Below are positions 9,101-18,000 of a DNA stretch of 64,000 nt, one piece after another. The stretch is taken from assembly GCA_029448655.1 (NCBI GenBank), contig JACCLO010000004.1, forward strand, positions 1,860,001 to 1,924,000, in the 5' to 3' direction. The DNA is from Wolfiporia cocos. Lineage: Eukaryota; Basidiomycota; Agaricomycetes; Polyporales; Phaeolaceae. The stretch's first letter is position 1. Each line of letters starts with the position of its first letter. The position numbers were made by a program, and so were the translations under genes. Below the pieces are notes generated by a model. That model was not told the DNA's origin, ran no database searches, and saw nothing but the letters and a program-made list of their open reading frames with translations.

Positions 9101-11880
9101 AAGCCATCCTTGATCAGCTTGATCAAGGCCTGGAGCTTCAGATGGAACACACGGGCCACAATATCAGGACGGTCTGCTGCCATTTGCCTCTTCCGTGGCC
9201 GTCCAGGATTATCTTCGTCAGCATCCAGCTCCAGCAATGCATCCTGTATTTCAGGCCACTTAGGGTTGGCCGTCATCGTGAGGAATATGTCAGGTTTGCG
9301 GCAATATCGGCAAATGGCCAGGGAGTCCTGAAGCAGCTGATACATATGCCGTGCACTTCCCAGATGGGAGGAGGGCAGAATGATCCGCTGTCCCTGTTGG
9401 CTGAGGTCTGGAACATTGTCGTTAGCATCAAGGGCATCCCTTACACTATTGTAGAGGTCTGCACGGATCTGCCTTTGATTGTTCCGCACCCAGTGAAGCT
9501 TGCTGGCCTCAATGGAAGCCCACGCATCCACAACGTATTGCTGAAAGAGACGTCCCCCACGGAAGAGATAGTCGAAATCCACAACCACATCTTCATGTCT
9601 GATGATGCGGGGGTGTAGGCGGTAGGCATAGAAGCATTGTTCAGAGACTTTTGGGCTCCGCATCTGTCCTTGAGGGCCTGCTCCTGAGGGTATCAAGGGG
9701 TGCCATCCTTGGTCACCATGTGGAAACAGCAGCACGTAGTGCAATGGAGAATAGAGCGGGTGTATGTTGCTGATCTTTTCCAAGTTACCACCACGGAGCC
9801 GGAGGATAATGTCTCTATGTCTTTGAACATCTTCGTCGCCACTGCCAGGAATCACCGCCGCAACCTCATCTGTGGTGGGGAGGTTATAACGCCGTCTGTC
9901 TGCAGTATGCTGCAGCATTATGTGGGCCCGCACATTGAGCTGTTCTTCCGGTGGCTTTGCCTGTAGGATCTCGAATGCATGGCGGTAGAGAGGAACAAAG
10001 GGGTTATGCTCCTCAAACACCACCTGCAGCTCACCCATGATTCCTGGATCCAGATTGTGATTCCGCGTATTGCGGGTATCCAGGGCAGCCTGAGGATCAT
10101 GTATATAGAGCTGTGCATATGATGGCTGAAGACCCTCTGGTGGGAGGAGACTTCCCATTTTGTGGTACAGAGCACCGTGTATCTTAAAGGAGTATGGGCC
10201 TGAGCCATTGAGGATGGCATTATCGACATTGACAGCGACAGACGTGAATGCGAAGGCATTGTTGTACTGCCGGATCTTGTCCCGGAATGATCGAGAGCGG
10301 GGATCCACACCCATGAACAGTCGGCGTAATGCTGCAGGAGGCCGTTGTATAGGAGGCAGATCTACCTGGCCCTGAAGGCAACATACACCAAACTTGTGGC
10401 TGGTGTTAGTGGACGACTTCAAGCGCTCGCCTTTCCAGTGCAATGCATGGCAGTGTGGACATTGTATGTCCATCCTTCCAATGGAGTGACGGTCTGCTGG
10501 TTCGACATAGGGCTGCCTTCCCAAAGGGATATTTTGTGGGATTTGAGGCTCTTGGTGCTGCTGCAACTCCCTTTGGAGTCTTGCCTGCTCAATCAGCTGC
10601 ATGTCATCAGCAAGTGCTGCATGCTGCTGGATCTCCCTTTGCAGCCGTGCCTGTTCAATTAGCTGCATGTCATCAGCTACCACTGCACCCTGCTGCATAT
10701 CCCTTTGGAATCTGGCCTGGTCAATCAGCTGTATGTCATTGGCAAGTGCTGCATGCTGCTGGATCTCCATTTGCAGTCTTGCATCTTCAATCAGCTGCAC
10801 ATCACCAGCAACTGCTGTGCCCTGCTGGATATCCCTTTGCAATCTGGCCTCTTCGATCAGCCGTGTGTCATTAGTAAGTGCTGCATGCTGCTGGATCTCC
10901 ATTTGCTGTCTGGCCTCTTCGATCAGCCGCATTTCGCCAGCAACTGCTGCGCCCTGCTGGATATCCCTTTGCAGTCTGGCCTCTTCGATCATCCGTGTGT
11001 CATTAGCAAGTGCTGCATGCTGCTGGATCTCCATTTGCTGTCTGGCCTCTTCGATCAGCCGCATGTCGCCAGCAACTGTTGTGCCCTGCTGGATATCCCT
11101 TTGCAGTCTGGCCTCTTCGATTAGCCGTGTGTCATTAGCAAGTGCTGCTTGACGTTCAACCTGGCGTTCATGCATCTGCTGTGCAATCCTTTGCTGATCC
11201 CTGACATGGCTGTCATGATTTGTGCGTTGTGCCAATAATGTCTGATAGCGACTGCCTACAGAGGAGGAAGGTGCCAGCATGTGTGGTGTGGAAGGAATGG
11301 ACAGTTCCTGATTTTGTCTGCGTGCATGCACTCTGCTAGCATGGCTTTCATTGAAACCATGTTCAAGTTCTGCCTGCCAATCACGCCGTGGAGGTACATG
11401 CACCGAGTTTGCAGGGGGCCAATGTGTAGGGGGCCAATGATATGTAGCATGTGGATCAGGCATGCGGGATGGTCCAGGTACTGGTTCATTTGACTGCAAA
11501 GCCTGACCCAGCTCAGGATGCCAGCTGCGTATCCGGGATGTGTCCCAAGGAACATTATGCAGATTAGAAGGACCTGCAACAGGGACATCATATGATGGTC
11601 CAGCAATAGCCTGATTTGGCTGTTCAGGAATTGGAGGTCGTAAGGGTCCAGCCATGGGCTGGTTCTGAGGGACAAATGCGCTTGCGATACCATGTTCCCC
11701 ATGAGGATGGTGCAAGGCAAAGTTGGGCTGTGGAAAGGGTTGCCTCATCTGCAATCGCTGACGTCGCACAGATGGCGGTGTCATTTGCAGACGTGCTTCC
11801 CGATCCTGTGCCCTATGTTCCTCTCGGTCATGTTCTGGTGTAGAGGGAGGATCCCTACAACAGATCGTAACCTTCAGCAT
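6196..11880 (-). CDS. Helitron RepHel protein: HUH replication initiator + Pif1-type helicase, 1894 aa
   Basis: It nicks and joins single-stranded DNA and unwinds it during rolling-circle transposition. Order from the N terminus: a disordered Pro/Gln-rich region; about nine 22-residue helical repeats (residues ~245-440); a Cys-rich module (CPHCHALHW then FGVCC, ~480-510); the Helitron_like_N region; the HUH motif within GLPHVHLLIFL (~945); the two-tyrosine motif KYIHKYIYKGHD (~1087); then the helicase. Helicase motifs are Walker A AGGGGKT (~1430), Walker B IVIWDEAPM (~1507), LFGGDFRQTLPVV (~1535), and the TINKSQGQS and YVALSR motifs (~1797-1830). Both catalytic tyrosines and the HxH pair are present. 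The frame is open from end to end, so the element may be active. The ATG at 11880 is the first in frame; I see no need for introns. The last ~25 residues after the helicase look non-conserved. Confidence 0.93.
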   Translation of the reverse strand: MLKVTICCRDPPSTPEHDREEHRAQDREARLQMTPPSVRRQRLQMRQPFPQPNFALHHPHGEHGIASAFVPQNQPMAGPLRPPIPEQPNQAIAGPSYDVPVAGPSNLHNVPWDTSRIRSWHPELGQALQSNEPVPGPSRMPDPHATYHWPPTHWPPANSVHVPPRRDWQAELEHGFNESHASRVHARRQNQELSIPSTPHMLAPSSSVGSRYQTLLAQRTNHDSHVRDQQRIAQQMHERQVERQAALANDTRLIEEARLQRDIQQGTTVAGDMRLIEEARQQMEIQQHAALANDTRMIEEARLQRDIQQGAAVAGEMRLIEEARQQMEIQQHAALTNDTRLIEEARLQRDIQQGTAVAGDVQLIEDARLQMEIQQHAALANDIQLIDQARFQRDMQQGAVVADDMQLIEQARLQREIQQHAALADDMQLIEQARLQRELQQHQEPQIPQNIPLGRQPYVEPADRHSIGRMDIQCPHCHALHWKGERLKSSTNTSHKFGVCCLQGQVDLPPIQRPPAALRRLFMGVDPRSRSFRDKIRQYNNAFAFTSVAVNVDNAILNGSGPYSFKIHGALYHKMGSLLPPEGLQPSYAQLYIHDPQAALDTRNTRNHNLDPGIMGELQVVFEEHNPFVPLYRHAFEILQAKPPEEQLNVRAHIMLQHTADRRRYNLPTTDEVAAVIPGSGDEDVQRHRDIILRLRGGNLEKISNIHPLYSPLHYVLLFPHGDQGWHPLIPSGAGPQGQMRSPKVSEQCFYAYRLHPRIIRHEDVVVDFDYLFRGGRLFQQYVVDAWASIEASKLHWVRNNQRQIRADLYNSVRDALDANDNVPDLSQQGQRIILPSSHLGSARHMYQLLQDSLAICRYCRKPDIFLTMTANPKWPEIQDALLELDADEDNPGRPRKRQMAADRPDIVARVFHLKLQALIKLIKDGFFGELAGDVYTIEFQKRGLPHVHLLIFLKDLYKIRDGGQVDNIVSAQLPCQETQPKLYDTVTKCMLHGPCGDDNPHAPCMVDRACSKRYPKQFCEDTQFGEDGYPTYARPDNGRLHVNSRGHRLDNRHVVPYNPHLTAMLDCHINVEICTSIRAVKYIHKYIYKGHDRATLEVGQVDEVKQYIDGRYIGPVEAFWHIAEFPMHEEKPSVYRLTVHLKDEQMIFFAGGDNPHEVADRPSSTKTQLTEWFTANRDLPGATQHLYQDFPQHFVWDARSRTWKVRQRDFSIGRMAFVHPSAGEKFYLRLLLTVVKGATCWDDLCKVNGVAYPTFKATCSARGLLEDDGEWALCLEEAADMQSGSQLHNLFAILLTHCHPVEPANLWTRFRNNICDDLRPRVVAYGHEDPTDEQVWDLGLFLLNHILLKYGRRLTDFPPMPLPQAQWEPPHVNLILQEELAYDDAELAAGVEVDRERFNPEQANAYDVVLQSVLQQEGKIFFLHSAGGGGKTFTCNAIASAVRMHRKVALCVASSGIASLLLIGGRTAHSRFKIPIAVHETSTCHIPKNSNLADLIQETGIVIWDEAPMQHRHAIEAVDRTLRDILDKDVPFGGITMLFGGDFRQTLPVVPRGTREQIVSASLRRSYLWRHIQVLHLTQNMRLDRTPASDAFAQWLLNVGAGDPRSSQNNVSLPESMKLADNTVQGLVDAVYPGIAEGNKSDQYFLERTILCAKNNAVAELNAFILDRFPGEEVVLTGSDKVVGVEDEHYPVEYLNSITVSSLPLAHLALKPGCPLMLLRNIDPANGLYNGTRMILMSIRPHILQCRILGGSHAGKVVYIPRITLEPSAQDLPISISRRQFPVRLAFAMTINKSQGQSVMHVGLDQRVSVFSHGQLYVALSRCTAAERIKVLFPPDSQSTSTANIVYHEVLSGLLNNWYAHLQHLGCLQWSDLFLRGCFGVCGSMEGWLPYWL
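10555..11150 (-). repeat. In-gene 66-bp tandem repeat of the Helitron protein
   Basis: About nine units of 66 bp encode 22-residue repeats of the form xLIEEARLQxxIQQxxAxAxx. Two unit types alternate (IQQHAALAND and IQQGTAVAGD). Strong helical and coiled-coil character suggests an oligomerisation spacer. Copy number can change by unequal recombination without breaking the frame. Confidence 0.85.
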
Positions 11881-11959
11881 TCAGTGTGTCTGGCAGAGCA
11901 GAATCCGTACATTACGAATGTGTTTTTTGTGTGATGATATGAGAATTGTTGCCTCAAAG

Positions 11960-12311
11960 ATTTGGGAAGTCTATGTGCATCAACCCATCAGTGCCAAAGA
12001 ACCCACTGCCAGCGTGTTATAACAACCCACAGTATGTTGTGTTGCCCAAGCAAGTGTGAGAAAGATCACTTATCAGCTCCTCAAATATTGGGGAGATCTA
12101 TGTGCATCAACCCATAAGTGCCAAAGAACCCACTGCCAGCATATTATAACAACCCACAATTTGTTGTGTTGCCCAAGCAAGTGTGAGGAAGGTCACTTAT
12201 CAGCTCCTCAAATATTGAGGAGATCTATGTGCATCGACCCATTAGCCATAGAACCCAATGCCAGCATGTTATAACAACCCACAATATGTTGTGTTGCCCA
12301 AGCAAGTGTGG
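11960..12311 (-). repeat. Three tandem ~125-bp units upstream of the Helitron gene
   Basis: The motif ending GCAAGTGTGAG recurs at about 12060, 12187 and 12311 (periods 127 and 124 bp). Each unit includes an ACAACCCACA...TTGTTGT inverted motif. It lies in the 5' non-coding part of the Helitron, just before the ATG, so it may act in expression; that is inference. Confidence 0.8.
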
Positions 12312-12860
12312 GGGAGGTTGCTTATGAGCTCACAGATAAGCAATGACTGTGTAGGGGCTTTCAACAGCTTATTACAGATGGTAATATGTCTGTTATTGCA
12401 CCAATGTAGTGTGTCAATGTCTCTTGTCCCACTCCCCCACAGGGTAGGCAGGGGGCATTGTTTGTCACTGTTGTGACAGGGAAAGCCTAACACCTCCATC
12501 CACCCGTGTCCACCTACTCAAGTTTTGGTGGGGCCCCCCTGTGCATTTGTGGCACCGATTTTTTTATTGCATAGATGTACTCTAATACACATGTAGATTA
12601 CAGCGGTAACGAAATTATTGCAACGCGCGGTCAGGAGGACGCGCAAAACGCGAATTGCGCATGTTTTCGTCAAACGCGGTGCGCGCGTTGCAGGCGCCGG
12701 GCGTGGGAATCCACCGGCCAACTCCGCGGATGGCAGCAGGCGCCCTATCTAATGGGAGCAGGATTTGACGACGCGCATGGACGCCACGCGGCAAACGTGG
12801 CGTCCATGTGCGCAAAACGTGCGCTGAACGTGCGCAAAACGCGAGCGACACGCGAGCGAC

Positions 12861-12929
12861 ACGCTAGCTGCACGCTAGCTGCACGCTAGCTGCACGCTAG
12901 CTGCACGCTAGCTGCACGCTAGCTGCACG
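12861..12929 (-). repeat. 11-bp minisatellite near the Helitron 5' end
   Basis: Six consecutive copies of ACGCTAGCTGC, containing the palindrome GCTAGC, lie about 40 bp inside the 5' terminus. Related elements (26560, 27130, 28030) have only one to three copies of this or a variant, so the array is expanded in the autonomous copy. Confidence 0.85.
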
Positions 12930-13206
12930 CGAGCGCCTACGGCGCGAGCTCCCATTACTTTTAGATGACTAGGTTAATTACCCGTGACTTCACCACAGTC
13001 ACACTGCTTTTTCCACTTCAATATATTATTCCAACCCATGTGTGCCTATTTCAGATAATCAGGGTTTTTTTTAAGTTACCTGTGGATCCCCCATCAATTT
13101 CCTGTGCATTACCCATGGCTTCCCCAATTTGCCTCTTTTGTCTCTGCCTGCTCAGCCACTTCTGACACCTTGCTGATCCTCGGTCTCATCGTCGCTTCAC
13201 TTGTAA

Positions 13207-13721
13207 TAAGTTTAATTACCCATAGCTTCGCCACGAATATCAATTGTCACTTAAGTAAGATAACTAATAGAATAAGGGAAAAACACACTGGATGGAGACA
13301 TGATGAGTCCACCCAACCTCCAGGGTGTGTGATCACCCTGCTGCACCTGTCCTTTGTTCTCTGCCCACTCAGCCACTTCCTCCACCTTGCTGATGCTCGG
13401 TGTTATTGTCGCTTCGCTTGTAACATTGTGTGGTGCCTCAAAAAACTCCCAGAATTCTCTTAATTAATCACGTGTATCTACAGTACAGGCCATCTACGTT
13501 ACAACAGCTACAAAATCCCTGTGGCACAGTGCAGGGAGGACGCATGAAACATTTTTCGTCGAAGGGATTTGAACGCGCGCCTTGCAGGCGCCGGGCCTGG
13601 GAATCCACTGGCCAACTCCCCAGGTCAGTGGCGCGAGCCCTATGGGACGGTGGACAGCACGTGGCACACGTGGAAAAGCACATGGCAGTTCCCACGCAAC
13701 GGTCGTCCCTTTATTATATGA
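13207..13721 (-). mobile_element. Non-autonomous Helitron X2 (3' end CTTA)
   Basis: Flanked by A (13206) and T (13722). It starts TCATATAAT on the minus strand and ends AAACTTA, with a stem-loop inside. Removing it restores sequence matching the homologous position in the plus-strand element near 29690, so it is a clean insertion into Helitron Z. It is closely similar to 4830-5334. It shows no gene. Confidence 0.8.
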
Positions 13722-13792
13722 TACTGTGTAATGTGGTGTCAAAATGTTTTGCAATCTTTTGGCAGGCATCTATAGCACAGGCCATTTATGTT

Positions 13793-14236
13793 ACAAAAAT
13801 CCCCATGGCACAGGGCACAGATCCCTGTGGTGTGGGGCACAAATCCCCATGGCACAGGACACAAATCCCCATGGCACAGGGCACAAATCTCCATGGCACA
13901 GAGCACAAATCCCCGTGGCATGGGGCACAAATCCCTGTGGCATGGGCCACAAATCCCCATGGTGTAGGGTATTTACATTACAAAAATCCCCATGGCACAG
14001 GGCACAAATCCCCATGGCACATGGCACAAATCCCTGTGGAATTGGGGTGCAAATCCCTGTGGCACAGGGTACAAATCCCTGTGGTGTGGGGTATTTACAT
14101 TACAAAATCCCCATGCCACAGGACACAAATCCCTGTGGCATGGGCCACAAACCCCCATGGAATGGGCCATGAATCCCCGTGGTGTGGGAATCTCCATGGC
14201 ATGGGGCACGAATCCCTGTGGTGCGGGGCAGGAACA
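13793..14236. repeat. 22-bp minisatellite inside Helitron Z
   Basis: About 18 degenerate copies of ACAAATCCCCATGGCACAGGGC-like units, in two blocks separated by spacers containing GTATTTACATTACAAAA. The period is not a multiple of three and the unit lacks stops, so every frame reads open; the resulting long frames are artefacts. Confidence 0.85.
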
Positions 14237-14374
14237 GCACGCAAAATGCGAGCTAGCAGCACGTGCATCATGCAGGCACTGGGCATGGGAATCCACCGGC
14301 CAACTCCCTGGGTGGCAGGTGCCCTTTCTAATGGGAGGAGGAACGACGATGCGCATGGACGCCACGCGGCAAAC

Positions 14375-14993
14375 TAACACAAGATAACAACTTACTTGTA
14401 ATGTTCTTGGTTTTGCTGGTTAGGCAAGGGATAAGTAGATGTTAAGCAGGATACGTTGAGTGGTTAACTCGTAGTATGAATGCAATGAATAGAACTGAGG
14501 CAATAGCGCTCAGCAAGTCCAGTATATATACATGATAAATAAGACCCCTAACAGCCTTATTAGATAATACTACTGTCCGTATTCGTATGTACAAGTCCCC
14601 AGGTACCTAAGTACTTAGTAATATACGATAAATACATATGCCGATCAAAACCGGGATATAGAAAGGCGGCGTAGGCCGCGCGAATGGCGTTTTGCGCTCT
14701 TGTCATTACAAAGACGGGGCGTGACCAAAGCCCGGTCCGTTGACGTTTATATGCTGACTGCTTCCGGACGGAATGTCCGATTGGCTAGAACTAGACATGT
14801 GACTGATGGTAACTACTAATGATAAGATAAGATCGTCGTTACGGGAGATAACGCGGCCATCATTCGGCACGTATGTAACCGTTAACTTATGAACCAGATA
14901 AGCTAGTTATTGGTCTAGAAAGTCGTAGATAATTTGTAGAATTGCCGGAAAAATAGTAAGAAATATAGGGAAACTAGGAGAATTCTTGTGACA
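14375..14993 (-). repeat. 3' LTR of element A
   Basis: 619 bp, in element orientation TGTCACAAG...CTTGTGTTA, so it ends TA rather than the usual CA. A TATATATA stretch at 14523-14531 may be the TATA element. The 5-bp duplication beside it fixes the boundary. Confidence 0.93.
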
Positions 14994-15006
14994 TTACCCC
15001 CCCCTT
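14994..15006 (-). promoter_or_regulatory. Polypurine tract of element A
   Basis: In element orientation AAGGGGGGGGTAA lies immediately before the 3' LTR, the standard plus-strand priming position. Element C has GAAGAGGGGGTAA at the same place. Confidence 0.85.
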
Positions 15007-15083
15007 AGATTTCAACGACCCCGTTGAGAGTAGAAGTTGTGCTAGAGCCCATTGAAGGGTTAGTCTTTACGATTTTTCCACGT

Positions 15084-18000
15084 TTATCGTCCTGTCGATC
15101 CAAAACCTTGTGTACCGCGCTTGGTTGGCTTGTTGAACTGCTCGTTGTAGGGCCCACTTCCATGTAGGTGAGGTCGAATTTCTTTTTCGAACTTCTCCTT
15201 TGTCATGGATTCCTGTATTTCGGGTGTGATTGCTACTTCGCAGATTAGCTGTGCAATTCTGTCGCCTTTCTTTACTTGGTACGGGTCTCCAGTGAGGTTC
15301 ATCAACATGACAAAGACTTCTCCGCGGTAGTCGTGGTCTATTACACCTGCGAGGACATCGATGCCCTTTTTCGCAAGTCCAGACCTTGGCGCTATCCGAC
15401 CGTATGTCCCATACGGAACTTTGATACGAATGTCTGTGGGGACCGAAGCGGATTTCCATGAATTAATTAGGATATCCTGCGCGGCGTATAGATCATAGCC
15501 GATCGCATCGGTCGTTCCCCTGGTCGGTAGTTTGCCATTGACTCCTACTTCGATTTCCAAGTCTTCGTTGAACTCAACGTCGGAATGTACCCATTGCCCT
15601 GTAAAGGGGTCGCGCTTGTAGTACACTTTCGGTTGTGTAGGGTCGACATCGTCTCGATATTGGGGCCAATCATCGGGCCAGACACACGTGTCTGAGTCCC
15701 AATCTGGCGAATCAGGGTCGAAGACGGCTACAGTCTGCCGTGTTCCGCCGAGTCTAGTTGATCGGCGAAGGGGTTGATTTGGGTCGGTACTAAGGGCTGA
15801 ATATTTTGCCTTGTACTCGTCCAGTATCTCCTTAGCGTTAGCCAGGTGTTCCTCGATTTCCCACGTATCCTCCGCAGGTCCGGTGCCTTTCCAATGGATA
15901 AGGTATTCCCACCGGCCGCGTCGGTTACGATGGTCGAGAATGGCTTCCACTTCCCATTCTTCCGGGTCTTCCATTTCCATTGGCTTGTCAGCCGCAGGAG
16001 GATGACTTTTCTGACCTTCGATGGTTGATTCCTTGTACATGACCAATTTCGAAGCATGGAACACAGGGTGATAAGCCCTATATTGTGCGTCCATGTACAC
16101 TTTGAACGTTACCGGTCCCAATTTCTCCGTGATTCGGAATGGGCCGATGTAGCGAGGGGCTAGACTTCTTTCGGTGTCTTGCCAACTTCGCACGTCCACG
16201 AGTACTTTGTCGCCCACTTTGAAGGGGACGACTTGCTTCTTTTGGTCATAGTACCAGGACCATCTTTCGGCTGCAATTTTCATTGCCGCCTTAGCTTTCT
16301 CTTGTGCAGAGAACCGTGTGTTCGCAATTTCTACTAAGTCTTTGTTTCGGCTTGGTTCGAAACTGCTTGGTCCTGCAATAGGATGACGACCTAATTCCAC
16401 CAGGAACGGGGATTCCTTGGTAGTTTCGCTGGCTGCATTATTGTACGCAAATTCCGCTGTTGGCAGGAACTCCGACCAGTTATCTTTTTGGTACGTGTTG
16501 ATATAGCACCGTAGATACTGTTCGAGTATTTGATTCACTCGTTCGGTTTGTCCGTCTGCCTGCGGATGGTACGCAGTAGTCATTGACCTTTGAATTCCCA
16601 GCAGGGTACACCATTCACCAAATAGTTTTGAGGCGAATTGTGTCCCTCTGTCCGATACTATCTGTTTTGGCAACCCATGTAAGGGATATACCTTTTGATA
16701 AAGTATCGTAGCTAGGTCTTTCGTTGAGAAGGTGTTTTCGATAGGGAAAAACCTTGCTCTTTTGGTCAACCGATCTACTACGACCATGATCGCGTCATGC
16801 ATTCCCGATGGGGGTAGCTGAGTGATTAGGTCTATTGTCACCACTTCCCACGGGCCTGACGGCACCGGTAAGGGTTGCAGGGGGCCGTACGGCTTCTGCG
16901 GGTGGTTCTTCATACGTTGGCATGTGTCACATCCGTCTACGTATTTCTTGACGTAAACGAACATTCCGGGCCACCAATAGTTGCGGCTTAGCAATTCGTA
17001 CGTTTTGTAGCGTCCGAAATGCCCAGCTGACTTGTGATCGTGATGATACTCGACCACTTGCCGTCTGATATCCGCTGGTGTAGCTGGAACGTAGACTTTG
17101 CCTCTTCGGAGGAGTAACCCTCCTTCGTAGTTCCATTCTGATAGGTCTTTTTTGAATTCACGAGGGCCGGATGAGAGCAGCTCCTTGTAGTCTTTTGTGA
17201 CCTTGTCGTCTAGCAATGCTTTGCGAATCTCTCGGAGTATCGATTCGTCTTCCGATTGTGGGGCAGCATGGGAGGTATCAAGAGCCATTGCCATGTACTC
17301 TTGCTCGAACCACTCAGGTTTCAGAAGAACCTGATCGCGATTATCGAGATCCACCCCCTCCTCATGGTCTGGCCGCCTGGACAGAGGATCCGCGGTTAGC
17401 ATTGTTTTGCCAGGTTTGTGCTTCATTTGGAAGTTGAAGCGTGAGAGGTACAGTGCCCAACGGGCTTGTCGTCTCGTCAGTTTTTGCGCCGTTTTGAAAT
17501 AAGTCAGGTTCAGATGATCCGACCATATTTCGAATTTTTCAGGGTGTCCTTCTAGATAGTGTCGCCACTCCTCTAGAGCCCTGATGACAGCCAACATTTC
17601 CTTGTCGTAGATCTCGTAGTTCCTTTCCGGGGCACTTAGCGACTTGCTATAGTACGCCACGGGGTGGAATTTTTTATCCGTAGGATCTAACTGAGATAGT
17701 ACTGCTCCGGTAGCGAAGTCTGATGCATCTGTTTCTACGCGGAATGGCTGATCGTGCGACGGGATTCGAAGCACGGGCGCTTTGGTAAATGCTTCCTTTA
17801 GGGTTTGAAAGGCATTTTCCTGCTCGGCGTCCCAATGCCAAGCTTCTGACTTTTTGGTCAGCATGGTGAGTGGTTTGGCTATTTTTGAGAAGCCTTCTAT
17901 GAATCGCCTGTAGAAATTGGCAAATCCGAGGAAAGCTTGAACCTCTTTGACCTTAGTAGGTCTAGGCCAGTCCTGAACTCCGGCGTACTTCTTCGGATCC

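Larger units (their letters stand above)
5632..12965 (-). mobile_element. Autonomous Helitron, 7.3 kb
   Basis: A rolling-circle transposon in minus orientation. The 5' terminus is TC (GA at 12964-12965 on the plus strand, followed by host T at 12966). The 3' terminus is CTAG (5632-5635), preceded by A at 5631. A perfect 7-bp stem with 3-nt loop lies 9 nt inside the 3' end. It carries one large RepHel gene (6196-11880). Its 5' 300 bp are shared with the non-autonomous elements at 26040-27967, so it is a plausible source of their mobility. It has no terminal inverted repeats and makes no target-site duplication, as known for Helitrons. Confidence 0.9.

Noticed and set aside
8257..9618. 453-codon plus-strand ORF opposite the Helitron gene
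   Set aside because: It is antisense to the conserved replication-initiator region and shows no domain; a shadow of the real minus-strand gene.
13793..14236. CRISPR-like array of short repeats
   Set aside because: Units are contiguous or separated by degenerate repeat copies, with no unique spacers, and the genome is eukaryotic; this is a minisatellite.
13744..14387. Several long overlapping open frames on both strands in the 22-bp repeat
   Set aside because: A stop-free 22-bp unit opens all frames by itself; there are no domains and the same effect appears at 26185-27943 and 29112-29669.
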